Positions 36,082 to 45,616 of a DNA stretch of 64,000 bases are shown one piece after another (positions within the stretch are counted from its first letter, which is position 1; each line of letters begins with the position of its first letter). The DNA lies in NCBI RefSeq assembly GCF_004803835.1, contig NZ_CP012545.1:930001-994000 (forward strand), written 5' to 3'. The position numbers were made by a program, and so were the translations under genes. Origin of the DNA: Campylobacter sp. RM6914 (lineage in GTDB: Bacteria > Campylobacterota > Campylobacteria > Campylobacterales > Campylobacteraceae). The notes beneath the pieces are model-generated. The model ran no database searches and was not told the DNA's origin. It saw only the letters and a program-made list of their open reading frames with translations.

Positions 36082-37139
36082 TATAAAACCTCCAAATCAA
36101 CATGTATAGCGCCAACTCTTTTTAAATTTTCAAGTATCGCTATGATATCGCTAGGGCTAGCGCCAAGTCTGTTTAATGCACGAGTTACATTAGCAACAGT
36201 TGTCTTTTCACCTGAAATTTTAAGCAGTCCTGCATTTGGTGAGATAGCTGTATCACTTTGTAAATTTACATCGGCCTCTTCGATATTTTCATAAGAATTT
36301 GGCTCAATCTTGATCGTGATATCTCCATGTGTAACAACAACTGGGTCTACAACGGCATTTATACCACTCACCACGGTTCCTGTTCGCTCGTCTATAACTA
36401 TCTTCTCATCAGCCTTGTAGTCGATCTCAAGATCAAGAACACTACTTACTATCTCTATTATATTTGCATCTTGCGGTCTTCTAAGCAAGATCGTTCTAGG
36501 ATCAAGTGCTATAGCTATATCATCTCCGATGTTTGCATTTATAGCGTTTTGTATATCAAGAGCGGTTTTAAAGTTTGTATTTTTTAGGCTTAAATTTATA
36601 TTGTTTTGATTGTAAAAGTCATATGTTACCTCACGTTCCACAAGCGCACCGCCAAAAATACTTCCTGCAGTTAGGTGATTTGAGCTAGCTCCTGCTCTAC
36701 CGGAGCTTTTGCCTCCAAGTGTCAGTGAGCCTTGCGCAAGTGCATATATATCACCGTCTACTCCTTTTAATGGAGTCATAAGAAGCGTTCCGCCCTGCAA
36801 GCTTTTTGCATCTCCGATAGAAGAAATAGTAACATCAAGCTTATCTCCGTGTCTTGCAAAAGCAGGAAGCTTTGCGGTAACGATAACGGCAGCGGTATTT
36901 TTTGATTTTATATCATCTGGGTTTATTTTTACATTGACTGTTTGAAGCATGTTTGAAAGCGACTGGATCGTAAATTCAGAGGTACTTCCATCGCCTGTTC
37001 CGCTTAGTCCTACAACCAAACCATAACCTATAAGCTGGTTATCTCTAACGCCCACAACACTTGCTATATCTTTAACTTGCGCCGCAAAAGCCAAAGTGCT
37101 AAAAGACAGACAAACAGCAAAAGTAAGTAATTTTTTCAT
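36081..37139 (-). CDS. flgI: Flagellar P-ring protein
   Basis: FlgI builds the periplasmic P ring around the flagellar rod. The 352-residue protein has a signal peptide (about 1-19, ending LAFAAQ), then the typical [20 protein letters not shown] and GLSGTGDGS, and ends with [20 protein letters not shown]. It is the first gene of a minus-strand operon that continues through flgJ, flgM, flgN, flgK and the TIGR02757 gene, with a sigma-54 type promoter upstream. Confidence 0.97.
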   Translation of the reverse strand: MKKLLTFAVCLSFSTLAFAAQVKDIASVVGVRDNQLIGYGLVVGLSGTGDGSTSEFTIQSLSNMLQTVNVKINPDDIKSKNTAAVIVTAKLPAFARHGDKLDVTISSIGDAKSLQGGTLLMTPLKGVDGDIYALAQGSLTLGGKSSGRAGASSNHLTAGSIFGGALVEREVTYDFYNQNNINLSLKNTNFKTALDIQNAINANIGDDIAIALDPRTILLRRPQDANIIEIVSSVLDLEIDYKADEKIVIDERTGTVVSGINAVVDPVVVTHGDITIKIEPNSYENIEEADVNLQSDTAISPNAGLLKISGEKTTVANVTRALNRLGASPSDIIAILENLKRVGAIHVDLEVL

Positions 37140-37177
37140 TGCATTTCCTGCTTAAATTTTAGGATTTAAGCTAAGAA

Positions 37178-37194
37178 AAGCAAAAATTGTTCCA
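37178..37194 (-). promoter_or_regulatory. Sigma-54 type promoter upstream of flgI
   Basis: On the minus strand the sequence reads TGGAAC-N6-TGCTT, with the key GG and GC dinucleotides (37192-37193 and 37180-37181) exactly 10 bases apart, as required for RpoN promoters. It lies about 40 bases upstream of the flgI ATG. Known: rod, hook and basal-body genes in Campylobacter are largely sigma-54 dependent. Confidence 0.7.
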
Positions 37195-37207
37195 CATTTA
37201 AGATAAA

Positions 37208-37777
37208 TTATCCAAAATACGAAAGAGTTGTCGCTCCGAATTTTTTGGTTTTTAAAAGAGCAAAGTCACCGATATTTTCAGGAAATTTAAACGAACTAAT
37301 ATGCTCAAAAACTATCATGAAAATTTTATCTTTTTGAACTCTGATTATAAGAGTTAAGAGCTTATCGTAGATATCATCAAAACCGTCTCTAATATCAAAA
37401 GGCGGATCAAGATACAAAAGCACCGGACTTTTTTGCGAGGCAATGATATCAGGTAAAACCAAAAAGCTATCAGCATTTACTGCTTTTAAATTTATCTCAT
37501 CGATACTTTGCATATTTTTTCTAGTAAGAGCAAAAGCCGCTTTATCTTTTTCTATAGCTACTGCCGATAAAGCGCCGTTACTAAGAGCTTCGCACGCCAT
37601 AACCGCACTTCCGCCAAAACCCTCGATAAAAACCTTGCCTCGCAAGTCATTTCTAAGAGTATCAAAAAATGATCCTTTGACGATACTTTTCGTGCTTCTT
37701 GTTGTTTTTAAACTAGGAAGCTCAAGTTTTTTACCTTTAAATTTACCGCTTGAAATGGTTGTAAAAATTTTACTCAA
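37208..37777 (-). CDS. rsmD: 16S rRNA (guanine-N2) methyltransferase RsmD-like
   Basis: The 189-residue protein resembles RsmD, which methylates G966 of 16S rRNA. The N-terminus SGKFKGKKLELPS with the following KSIVKGSFFDTLRN is typical, the SAM region contains EGFGGSAVMACEALSNGA, and the catalytic motif is LYLDPPFD near residue 125. Its gene overlaps the next minus-strand gene by four bases. It lies back-to-front between flgI and flaG, as for Cj1461 (called a DNA methylase in older annotation). Confidence 0.85.
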   Translation of the reverse strand: MSKIFTTISSGKFKGKKLELPSLKTTRSTKSIVKGSFFDTLRNDLRGKVFIEGFGGSAVMACEALSNGALSAVAIEKDKAAFALTRKNMQSIDEINLKAVNADSFLVLPDIIASQKSPVLLYLDPPFDIRDGFDDIYDKLLTLIIRVQKDKIFMIVFEHISSFKFPENIGDFALLKTKKFGATTLSYFG

Positions 37778-38106
37778 CTTCTTGACCTTATAAGCGAGAT
37801 AACGTCTTTTTTAAACTCTTCTATCAAAGCCAAAACCTCTTTTTCCAAACTGTCTTTCTCCAAATTTTCTTGCACACTTGGTTTTATCTGGATCGCAGAG
37901 TAAAATTCCTCTAATAAATTTAATAGATTTTGCTTTGTAAAAGGCAAATTTATGTGTGAGCCTATCAAAAAAAGAGGCTTTTGAGTTGTAATCTTTCTAT
38001 CAGAAACAACAAAATCGCAATCTTTATGCTCGGCTATAAAATCCTTGCAAAACATAAGAAGCGTCTTTTGAAGTAAAATACATTCGCATTCAAATGAAAT
38101 TTTCAT
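37774..38106 (-). CDS. Uncharacterised small protein upstream of rsmD
   Basis: I do not recognise this product of about 110 residues. The ATG at 38106 is preferred to an earlier in-frame start at 38142 because an AAGGA site lies just upstream. The sequence has a short alpha/beta pattern, CDFVVSDRKITTQKPLFLIG in the middle and an acidic/basic helical C-terminus. It overlaps rsmD by four bases and is divergent from flaG. The position corresponds to Cj1460 of C. jejuni. Confidence 0.7.
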   Translation of the reverse strand: MKISFECECILLQKTLLMFCKDFIAEHKDCDFVVSDRKITTQKPLFLIGSHINLPFTKQNLLNLLEEFYSAIQIKPSVQENLEKDSLEKEVLALIEEFKKDVISLIRSRS

Positions 38107-38160
38107 ATCCGTCCTTTTTGTGATTTTAACTAAAATTTTCAAAAAAACAGATAAACACTA

Positions 38161-38187
38161 TAAAGGTTTTTTGTTTTTTCCCGATAT
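38161..38187 (+). promoter_or_regulatory. Sigma-28 promoter of the flaG-fliD-fliS operon
   Basis: TAAA (38161-38164), a 15-base spacer and CCCGATAT (38180-38187) match the FliA consensus TAAA-N15-GCCGATAA closely. The element lies 34 bases upstream of the flaG ATG, which has an AAGGAGAGG ribosome site. The operon encodes late filament-assembly proteins, fitting sigma-28 control. Confidence 0.8.
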
Positions 38188-38220
38188 AAATTGTAATCAT
38201 GGATATTTCAAGGAGAGGAT

Positions 38221-38628
38221 ATGGAAATTTTTAAGGTAGCGGCAAACCAAGTCATAGACTCTACCGCTTCGATCTCGCAATCCAAACAAGAAACAAGGCA
38301 GGTAGAAGATACGCAAATTCAAGAGAATTTAGTAAACAAAGAGCCAAGTAAAAAGCTAAGTGAGGTTATCGAGGAAGAGATAGATAAGCTTAGCGAAGAA
38401 GATCTTGTAAAAAAGACAAAAGAGAGCACGGAGAAGTTAAATTTCCAAATGGAACAGCTTGATGCCAAAGTCAGGTTTGAATACAATGATAAACTAAACA
38501 TGATGGTAGTTCAGGTAAAAGACGCTAAAACAGGCGAAGATATAGCGCAAATACCAAGCAAACAAGCCATCAAAATAAGTGAATATTTTAAAGAGAGCAT
38601 TGGTATGCTTTTTGACAAGGAGAGTTAA
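38221..38628 (+). CDS. flaG: Flagellar protein FlaG
   Basis: FlaG is a small soluble protein that affects filament length. The 135-residue product has a variable polar N-terminus and the conserved C-terminal domain (about 75-125) with VRFEYNDKLNMMVVQVKD and IAQIPSKQAIKISEYFKES. It is followed by fliD after a 3-base gap. The order flaG-fliD-fliS is that of C. jejuni. Confidence 0.93.
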   Translation: MEIFKVAANQVIDSTASISQSKQETRQVEDTQIQENLVNKEPSKKLSEVIEEEIDKLSEEDLVKKTKESTEKLNFQMEQLDAKVRFEYNDKLNMMVVQVKDAKTGEDIAQIPSKQAIKISEYFKESIGMLFDKES

Positions 38629-38631
38629 AAA

Positions 38632-40398
38632 ATGGCAGTAGGAAGCGTAACAAATTTAGGTTTTGGAACAACAGACGGCATACTTAATAGCGAACTTATA
38701 GATAAGCTAAAAGCCGCCGACGAAGCCGCACAGATAGACCCGCTAACAAAACAAATAGAAGCAAACCAAACAAGAAAAAGCGACCTTTCGGCTATTAGAA
38801 CGTTAGTTAGCAACGTAAACGTTAGTGCAAAAGCTCTAACAAACGAAACACTTTATCTGCAACGCTCTGTTAGTTCAAGCGGAACAAGTGCTAGCATAAC
38901 TGCAAGTGCGGGCGTAAGCATACAAAATTTCACCCTTGACGTGCAACAAGTAGCACAAAAAGATACTTATCAAAGTAACAGAATTTACAGTGCTACAAGT
39001 TTAGCCAGAGCAACTGCAAACGGCTCTTTTGATATAGAAATCGGCAATGACAAATTTTCAATATCAGTAAAAGAGTCAAGCACATATCAAGATATTATAG
39101 ACAAGATAAATGAAGTAAGCGGCGGCAAGCTAGAAGCTCGTATTATAAACGTCGGTGGCTCTACAAATCCATATCAAATTTTACTACAATCCGCAGACAC
39201 AGGAGCATCTCAGGAGATTAAAATTTCAAACGACACCTCAGGTGTTTTAAAAGCTCTTGGATGGGATAATGAAGAATATGCCGTAACAAACGAAGACGGA
39301 AGTACTGTTTTAAATGATGACGGCACACCAAAAATGACTTCGGATTTAGAGAAAAACAGACTTTTAAAGGCGCAAGATGCTATCTTTACCTATAATGGCG
39401 TGAGCGTCACTAGAAATACAAACAGCTTTGACGACCTTCGCCCTGGCGTAACGATAACGCTTAATGATACAGGCAGATCTACTTTTAATATCTCGCAAGA
39501 TACCACGCAAATCGTAGAAGCATTGACAGAATTTTTAAACGACTACAACCTAATGGCGGAAAACTTAGCCATAGCGACAAGCTATGATGAAGATACCGGT
39601 TCTACAGGCTCTTTCCAAGGCACAAGTGAAGTAACCGGCATAAGATCGAGCATAAGTCGTCTTTTAATGTCTCAAGATAAAAATGGCCTAGATATAAATC
39701 AGATCGGCGTTAGCATGAATGAAGACGGACAGCTTGAATTTAACCAAACAAGCTTGCTTTCAGCACTAAATTCAAATCCAAACGCCATCAAAGAATTCTT
39801 TATGGGAAGCACTACCCAGCAAACCATAACATATACCGGAAATTCAAGCATCAGTGCAGGTAAGCTTGAAGTCAAGGTGGGAGATATCAATATAAATGGC
39901 ACAACCATATCATTTAGTACTGGTGAAAATGCAACCGCAAAACAAAATGCAATCGCTCTAATAGAAGCCATAAATAACGCCGGCATAAGTGGTCTTACAG
40001 CCAGTCTTGATCCAAGCGAAGAAAGGATCGTTCTAAAAAGGAATGACGGCTCTGAAATAAGCATAGGCGGAGATAGCGATGTCTTAGCTAAACTTGGCAT
40101 GAGTGCAACGACGATAAACCCTAGTAGTATAACAACAAGCGGTTTGTTTACGAATTTAACAGATAGGATCCAAACTTTTATCGGAACCAACGGCTCATTA
40201 ACCACGCTTGCAACAAGACTTCAAAACGAAGGCAAGTCGCTAACTGATGAAAAAACAAGAACACAAGAGAGTTTGGACTCAAAATACTCTATCATGGAAG
40301 AGAGATTTTTACAGTATAACAAGATCCTAGCAGAACTTGAAAATCAACTCTCTACTATCAAAAACATGATCGAAGCAGAACTTAATAAAAACAAATAA
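38632..40398 (+). CDS. fliD: Flagellar filament cap protein
   Basis: FliD forms the cap at the filament tip and assists flagellin folding. The 588-residue protein has the N-terminal FliD domain (about 5-105) starting GSVTNLGFGTTDGI, a flagellin hook IN motif region, and the C-terminal domain with SKYSIMEERFLQYNKILAEL and a coiled-coil end (ENQLSTIKNMIEAEL). It is larger than the E. coli protein because of a variable middle section. Confidence 0.95.
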   Translation: MAVGSVTNLGFGTTDGILNSELIDKLKAADEAAQIDPLTKQIEANQTRKSDLSAIRTLVSNVNVSAKALTNETLYLQRSVSSSGTSASITASAGVSIQNFTLDVQQVAQKDTYQSNRIYSATSLARATANGSFDIEIGNDKFSISVKESSTYQDIIDKINEVSGGKLEARIINVGGSTNPYQILLQSADTGASQEIKISNDTSGVLKALGWDNEEYAVTNEDGSTVLNDDGTPKMTSDLEKNRLLKAQDAIFTYNGVSVTRNTNSFDDLRPGVTITLNDTGRSTFNISQDTTQIVEALTEFLNDYNLMAENLAIATSYDEDTGSTGSFQGTSEVTGIRSSISRLLMSQDKNGLDINQIGVSMNEDGQLEFNQTSLLSALNSNPNAIKEFFMGSTTQQTITYTGNSSISAGKLEVKVGDININGTTISFSTGENATAKQNAIALIEAINNAGISGLTASLDPSEERIVLKRNDGSEISIGGDSDVLAKLGMSATTINPSSITTSGLFTNLTDRIQTFIGTNGSLTTLATRLQNEGKSLTDEKTRTQESLDSKYSIMEERFLQYNKILAELENQLSTIKNMIEAELNKNK

Positions 40399-40407
40399 GA
40401 GAAGAAC

Positions 40408-40776
40408 ATGAATAACTCAGCAGCATATAACGCATACGCACAGTCAAGCTTTGGAGGCATAGAGTCTCCAACTAAGCTTATAGAGATGCTTTATGACGGA
40501 ATTTTAAAATTTATATTTCGCACCAAAAAAGCTATAGAAGTCGGCGACGTAGAAAAAAAGGTATATTATATAAATAGAGCTAATGCAATATTTGTTGAAT
40601 TACTAAATTCGCTTGACTATTCACAAGGAGAGGTTGCACACTACCTTAGTGGACTATACGCGAGACAGATACAACTTCTAGCCATAGCAAATATCAATAA
40701 CGACATAAATGCACTAAACGAAGTAACAAATGTCGTAAAACAGCTATCTGAAGCTTGGCGAGAGGTAACAGCGTAA
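40408..40776 (+). CDS. fliS: Flagellin export chaperone FliS
   Basis: FliS binds flagellin and keeps it unfolded for export. The 122-residue protein has the typical N-terminus AYNAYAQSSFGGIESPTKLI, EMLYDGILKFI and the four-helix pattern ending in LSEAWREV. The stop overlaps the next start (TAATG). Confidence 0.95.
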   Translation: MNNSAAYNAYAQSSFGGIESPTKLIEMLYDGILKFIFRTKKAIEVGDVEKKVYYINRANAIFVELLNSLDYSQGEVAHYLSGLYARQIQLLAIANINNDINALNEVTNVVKQLSEAWREVTA

Positions 40777-41006
40777 TGAGCGAGTGGATAAACCAGTATA
40801 AATCCGCTCTAGTAAACCAAGACGCATCAAAACTAGAAAAGTTATCTCAAAAATTTAATGAGCAAAATTTTAAAAATTTAAGTGAGTTACAAGAGGTTGA
40901 AGCACTTATCTTACAAGCAAAAGAAATTTTTAACAAAAAAGCCGTTCATATCAAAAACGAGATCTCAAAGCTAAAAAATGCACAAAAATATATAAGCGAT
41001 AGATAG
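40776..41006 (+). CDS. Small helical protein downstream of fliS (FliT-like position)
   Basis: The 76-residue protein starts at the ATG at 40776, which overlaps the fliS stop by one base. It is all-helical and highly charged, with EWINQYKSALVNQDASKLEK and EALILQAKEIFNKK. Position and size suggest a FliT-type chaperone for FliD, but sequence similarity to FliT is weak by eye. It ends one base before the 3' end of the convergent RNase P RNA gene. Confidence 0.65.
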   Translation: MSEWINQYKSALVNQDASKLEKLSQKFNEQNFKNLSELQEVEALILQAKEIFNKKAVHIKNEISKLKNAQKYISDR

Positions 41007-41007
41007 A

Positions 41008-41317
41008 GGCACGGCGATAAGCCGAGTTCTGTCTTGAGCGATCATTTATCTCATCTTGCATTTACATACAAGTTCTAGCGAAGGGTTTTATCATAAGACC
41101 AAAACCATCCCTTCTTGCTGCGAGTTGGGTTTATATGGCTACGCAAGTTACCAAGCGTACCGGTGGGCTCTTACTCCGCCGTTTCACCTTTACCGCTTTC
41201 GCGGAAGTCTGCTCTCTGTTACACTTTCCCTTAGGTTACCCTAGCCATCCGTTAGATGGAACTCTGTCTTATTGCAGCTCGGACTTTCCTCTTTTGCAAG
41301 CGATCGCTTACCGTGCC
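41008..41317 (-). ncRNA. rnpB: RNase P RNA (bacterial type A)
   Basis: Read on the minus strand, the region carries the two universal RNase P elements: GAGGAAAGTCCGAGCT near the 5' end and AGACAGAACTCGGCTTAT near the 3' end, which form the P4 helix. GGCACGG at the 5' end pairs with CCGTGCC at the 3' end to close P1. Internal segments such as AGAGCCCACCGGT are also typical. The length of about 310 bases is in the usual range. Several short open frames overlap this gene and are not coding. Confidence 0.95.
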
Positions 41318-41324
41318 AAGCGAA

Positions 41325-41330
41325 ATTATA
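41325..41330 (-). promoter_or_regulatory. -10 box of rnpB
   Basis: On the minus strand TGGTTATAAT, an extended -10 element, ends 7 bases before the predicted 5' end of RNase P RNA. The spacing fits a start site at about 41317. Confidence 0.7.
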
Positions 41331-41850
41331 ACCAAAAGGCTTTAAAAAATTATTATTTGGTTTTGTTATTTGCAAATTTATGCTAAAAGTTAAGCGCAAA
41401 CTGTTTTGACTGACAGTTAAATTTATAGCATAAATACAAATTTTATCTTGACGCAAAATACGATCGATAAATTTATACTCTAAAACCAGCGCTCTACTTA
41501 TGTAGCTAACAAGAGTTAAAGCATGATTTTGGTGTTGGCAAATTTAAAACACTAGATAAAAGTCAGCAATAAGGCTTGGCAAATTTTATAAACATATATC
41601 TATAGCAACCTTTTAAGATGGATCGCGTATGGTTTACATAAATTTAGCAGGCGTGAATAAAACAAAAATAAACGATAAAGTATCGTGAGATAGCTTTAAA
41701 TGCTCCGCTTCGCCACACTCATAACCAAAAGCAAAAATGCAAAAATTTTACATCAAGACTAGGCAAGTAGCCTGTTACAGAGCAAAAATTTCAAACTCAT
41801 TTTTACAGAGTGCTAAAGAACAAGAAAAATACTCACAAAACAAGCCATTA
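41331..41850. other. Intergenic region without recognisable genes
   Basis: About 520 bases between rnpB and the end of truD. Apart from the inverted repeat at its left end I see no open frame of useful length, no tRNA and no clear protein remnant in any frame. Base composition is AT-rich with stops in all frames. Confidence 0.6.
41376..41436. repeat. Nested inverted repeat upstream of rnpB
   Basis: ATTTATGCT near 41376 pairs with AGCATAAAT near 41428-41436, and AACTGT with ACAGTT inside it forms a second stem. The element lies behind the rnpB promoter and downstream of truD in an otherwise empty stretch. It may act as a terminator for the truD operon or be an unrecognised structured RNA. Confidence 0.4.
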
Positions 41851-42975
41851 TCACTCAAAGATATTTTTATGAAGAATTTCTTCTAACACCACTGTCGCAT
41901 ACGACCCTTTTTGCAAGGTAAAATCTATCGTATAGTGCGCCTTTTCTTCATTATATCTATGGCTTACATTTTCTAAATAACTCCACGCAAAGCGCCTTAA
42001 TCCGCTCATTTTGTTTTCAAATTCCATCGCTTCGCCAAAGATTTCATCTTCGATAGTTTTAGCCATGCCTTCGCTTTTATAGGCTTTTTGCCCGATTATC
42101 AGCCCGCAGCTTGTAATATCTCTTGCGTTAAACCTAACCGTCTCAGTCTCTAAATCCTCACACAAAAAGCATTTGCCAAATGGATAATGTCCTAAAACCT
42201 CACCTTTTATTAGCTTAAAAAATTGCTTTTGCTCTTTTAGACTTTTTAACTCATCCACGTTCATAAATTTATATATTTCAGCCAGCTCCTTTAGACTAAA
42301 ATCCTGCACAAACCTTGAAATTTCAACACGTTTGCTAAGCCAGCGGTTAAAAAGATCACTTTGAAAAGCTGAGATCAAAAAATCGCTCATCTTTGGATTT
42401 TTTAACTTCTTGCCCTCCAGCGTGCCGTGCTTTAGTAGCTCAAGCCCACCCGCCGCATTATCGCCAAATTTGCCAAAACGCTGATAGCCAAAGTAGTTCG
42501 CATAGCCCATTTTATCTATCGCATCTATCGCTTGAGCAAGCTTAGACGCCTCACTTGGCATAACTTTTTTAAGCCTTATAAAAAAGCTATTTCCCTTTAA
42601 ATGCCCAATTCTAAGCTTATTATTATGTGCGTTTACGCTTAAAATTTTCATCTTTTCATGGCTAAAATTTGCAATTTTTTCCTCAAATTTACGTGGCAGG
42701 CTGATAAACTGAGTAGTCATTCCTTGTTTATCCTTTAGCCCTGCATAGCCAAATTCCCTGATTTTTACACCCGAAAAGTCGCTAAGCGCACGCAGGGCTT
42801 CTTGTGTCGTCATATCTTTTTTAGAGATTTCGATGACTAGATGTTCACCCTCGCCGCTAAAGTCATAAAGTGGAATTTCACGCACGACAAAATCATCTGA
42901 ATTCTTGCTAAAATAGGCATTTATCGGCGTATGTGTAAGCGCATAAAGTGGCTTAAAAATGGTGTTCTCTTGCAT
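41851..42975 (-). CDS. truD: tRNA pseudouridine synthase D
   Basis: TruD makes pseudouridine at position 13 of tRNA(Glu). The product of about 374 residues has the catalytic Asp in [11 protein letters not shown] near residue 85 and [13 protein letters not shown] near residue 155, both typical of the family. I favour the ATG at 42975; a TTG at 43008 is also in frame. It overlaps the end of thiL by about 23 bases and is the last gene of the long minus-strand cluster. Confidence 0.93.
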   Translation of the reverse strand: MQENTIFKPLYALTHTPINAYFSKNSDDFVVREIPLYDFSGEGEHLVIEISKKDMTTQEALRALSDFSGVKIREFGYAGLKDKQGMTTQFISLPRKFEEKIANFSHEKMKILSVNAHNNKLRIGHLKGNSFFIRLKKVMPSEASKLAQAIDAIDKMGYANYFGYQRFGKFGDNAAGGLELLKHGTLEGKKLKNPKMSDFLISAFQSDLFNRWLSKRVEISRFVQDFSLKELAEIYKFMNVDELKSLKEQKQFFKLIKGEVLGHYPFGKCFLCEDLETETVRFNARDITSCGLIIGQKAYKSEGMAKTIEDEIFGEAMEFENKMSGLRRFAWSYLENVSHRYNEEKAHYTIDFTLQKGSYATVVLEEILHKNIFE

Positions 42976-43774
42976 TGTTTTTATATCTTCCTTTTGTTGT
43001 TTTTGCAAATATCGTTATCTTAGTTCGGCTCTTTTTGGCTAGATTTTCTATTTTTTTGCGATTTTTAGCGGCAAATGCGAATAAAATTTCATACTCTTCC
43101 CCGCTTTTTAGCTCATTTTTGCTTAGCTTTTTGCTAAATTTCACGCCAAGCCCACTTGCTTTACAAAGCTTAGCTAGATCGGTGCCAAGCCCGTCTGAGA
43201 TATCCATTGCGGCACTTAAAAACTTAGCCGAGCGATAAAAAAACCTATCTTTTAAAACAGGCTTTTTAAAGCGAGAATTCCTAGCCACGCTCCCGCCTCT
43301 TAGTAAGGCTTTTAGCCCCTTTAGGCTATCTCCAAGCTTACCCGTAAATGCAAGCAGATCGCCCGCTTTAGCGCCGCTTCGCAGCACTGCCTGAGAGTTT
43401 AACTCCGAGATAATCGTAACGCTTATGATGATCTTATCCGAGCTTATCGTATCGCCGCCGATTATCGTTACGCCAAACTCATCGCACGCTCTTTTAAAGC
43501 CGTCCCTTAAAAGCGAAATTTGCTCCATTTTTAGGCTCTTTGGCACGCCAAGTCCGATAAGTGCGAACTTTGGCACGGCATTCATGACAACAGCGTCCGA
43601 GATATTTACGATCATTGCTTTATAGGCTATTTCGTCAAGTTCTAGCCAACCACGTTTAAAATGCGAGCCCTCTACGAACAAATCCTTACTATACACCCAT
43701 TTGCCGACCACAGCGCCGTCATCACCAAGATAGGAATTGGTAAATTTATCGATTATCGCTTGCTCTTTATTCAT
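42953..43774 (-). CDS. thiL: Thiamine-monophosphate kinase
   Basis: ThiL phosphorylates thiamine monophosphate to the active cofactor thiamine diphosphate. The 273-residue protein has the N-terminal GDDGAVV metal-binding motif, [12 protein letters not shown] near residue 100 and [15 protein letters not shown] near 190. It lies 11 bases after the UbiD-family gene. It is slightly shorter than E. coli ThiL (325 residues) but keeps all the main motifs. Confidence 0.93.
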   Translation of the reverse strand: MNKEQAIIDKFTNSYLGDDGAVVGKWVYSKDLFVEGSHFKRGWLELDEIAYKAMIVNISDAVVMNAVPKFALIGLGVPKSLKMEQISLLRDGFKRACDEFGVTIIGGDTISSDKIIISVTIISELNSQAVLRSGAKAGDLLAFTGKLGDSLKGLKALLRGGSVARNSRFKKPVLKDRFFYRSAKFLSAAMDISDGLGTDLAKLCKASGLGVKFSKKLSKNELKSGEEYEILFAFAAKNRKKIENLAKKSRTKITIFAKTTKGRYKNNAREHHF

Positions 43775-43785
43775 ACTTAAAGAAT

Positions 43786-45597
43786 TTAGCCAAAAATTTC
43801 AAATTTCTCAAATAACTCCGGCTCATCCTTGATCACGCCACGTTTTATAAGATCATAAACAATATCTTTGGTGCAATCCGTCTGCTTTGGCCACTCTCTT
43901 GTATAGCCTTCAAGCTCATTTTTACTTGTTGCATCAACACAAAAAACACCATCTTTGATATAAATATCACGCATGGCATCGATATTGTTAACAACGCGCC
44001 AAAGTAACATATAGGCATTTTCTATGCGATTTTCAACCCCAACAAAGATAAGAATTCTAAAGTTTTCTTTAAATTTAAGCAGCTTTTCGAAAATAGACGA
44101 AACGTTCTCGTTTTTACCAAATTTTATAACGCAGATCGGATTTTTAGTGTTTGTTTTATACTGTTTTAGCTCTAAAATTTTCTTACTCACGCTTTGAAAT
44201 TTATCCAAAAGTTCTTTATCGCTTAAAAGTACTGGAGCGTTATCACTACAATCAACTGTCGCATCTATGCCAAGCTTTCCACCATAGCATGAATTTGGTG
44301 AGGCGTGATCAAGCTGGTCGCAAACTCCCTCGCTTATAAGAATGCTTTTTTCTCCAAAACGGTTTAATACAAGATCGCTAATCGCTTCATAATCTCCAAG
44401 TCCAGGCGCGTTTTGATCCACAAAAATAGCATGCTTTACAAAGCTCATCTGCCCCACACCCCAAAACGCGTGCATAGCTTGTTTAGCATGTCCTGGATAT
44501 ATTGCATTAAGTTTTGCTAAGATAAGGTTATGAAAAACACCATTTTCAGGCATGTTATAGTCTATAAGCTCAGGAACTGTCGTGCGCAAAAGCGGTAAAA
44601 ATATACGCTCGGTCGCCCAGCCCATATACTTATCTTCCAAAGGCGGCTTACCAACAACCGTTGCGTGAAATACAGGCTCTTTTTTGTGCGTTATCGCTGT
44701 TACATCCATCACCGGAAACGGCTCAATCGGTGTGTAAAAACCCGTATGGTCGCCAAAAGGCCCTTCAAGCTCAAATTTATCCGTATCCACAAACCCTTCG
44801 ATCACAAAATCTGCATCGTGTGGGACATAAATTTCATTTGTCAGGCTTTTGACTAGTCTTGCGGGACTTTTACGGATAAAACCGTAAAGAAGTAGCTCAA
44901 AGATCCCCTTTGGAAGCGGCGCCTGACCGCACCAGATATAAAGAGGATCGCCTCCGATCGCTACAGACACAGGCATTTTGCATCCGGCATGCTTATACTC
45001 ATTAAAGAAATTTGCACCGTCTTTATGTATCTGCCAGTGCATACCAAGACGATTTTTATCATAAACTTGCAAGCGATACATACCCAAATTTTGAAGCTCT
45101 CCATCTAAGCTTTGAGTATAGACCTGTCCCATGGTTATAAAAGCACCGCCATCAAGCTCCCAAGTCTTTAAAGCCGGTAGATCATTTAAATTTACCGCAT
45201 CGTCAAAATACGCTACATCTTGACACTCTCCGCGCTCTTTTAGTCTTTTAGTAAAGACATTTCTTAAACCAAAAAGATAACTCATGAAGTCGATCTTCTC
45301 CATGAAATTCTTTGGTTTTTTAGGTTTTAAAAGGGCTGAAATTTCATCTGCTATCGCATCTGGATGTGCTTTTAAGATAATCTCTACCGCACGCTTTGAG
45401 CCAAAGATATTTGTAAGCACCGGTGGATATTTTTTGCCATTTTTATCAGTTACATTTGTAAAAAGAAGTGCTTTACTGTCTGGCTTTTTAACCTCTATAT
45501 AGCTAATATGCGCTATCTCAAGATTAATATCCACAGGATCACTTATCTCTCTTAAAAGGTCATTTTTTCTTAAAATTTCAATGTAATTACTCTCCAT
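43786..45597 (-). CDS. ubiD: UbiD-family decarboxylase, probably of menaquinone synthesis
   Basis: The 603-residue protein belongs to the UbiD family, which decarboxylates aromatic acids with prenylated FMN. Recognisable segments are FGSKRAVEIIL, GMHWQIHKDGA, SVAIGGDPLYIWCGQAPLPKG and GPFGDHTGFYTP. Campylobacter makes menaquinone by the futalosine route, and I infer that this is the decarboxylase of its last steps, not one for ubiquinone. It lies between hemC and thiL, in a cluster with a prenyl synthase. Confidence 0.88.
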   Translation of the reverse strand: MESNYIEILRKNDLLREISDPVDINLEIAHISYIEVKKPDSKALLFTNVTDKNGKKYPPVLTNIFGSKRAVEIILKAHPDAIADEISALLKPKKPKNFMEKIDFMSYLFGLRNVFTKRLKERGECQDVAYFDDAVNLNDLPALKTWELDGGAFITMGQVYTQSLDGELQNLGMYRLQVYDKNRLGMHWQIHKDGANFFNEYKHAGCKMPVSVAIGGDPLYIWCGQAPLPKGIFELLLYGFIRKSPARLVKSLTNEIYVPHDADFVIEGFVDTDKFELEGPFGDHTGFYTPIEPFPVMDVTAITHKKEPVFHATVVGKPPLEDKYMGWATERIFLPLLRTTVPELIDYNMPENGVFHNLILAKLNAIYPGHAKQAMHAFWGVGQMSFVKHAIFVDQNAPGLGDYEAISDLVLNRFGEKSILISEGVCDQLDHASPNSCYGGKLGIDATVDCSDNAPVLLSDKELLDKFQSVSKKILELKQYKTNTKNPICVIKFGKNENVSSIFEKLLKFKENFRILIFVGVENRIENAYMLLWRVVNNIDAMRDIYIKDGVFCVDATSKNELEGYTREWPKQTDCTKDIVYDLIKRGVIKDEPELFEKFEIFG

Positions 45598-45616
45598 GAT
45601 AGCCCTTTACTTAAAT

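Noticed and set aside
41056-41456. Open frames of 60-80 residues on both strands in the rnpB region.
   Set aside because: They lie across RNase P RNA, whose conserved elements explain the sequence.
41478-41520. Minus-strand TTAGCTACATAAGTAGAGC in the empty interval near truD resembles a tRNA 5' half.
   Set aside because: No matching acceptor, anticodon or T arm can be drawn.
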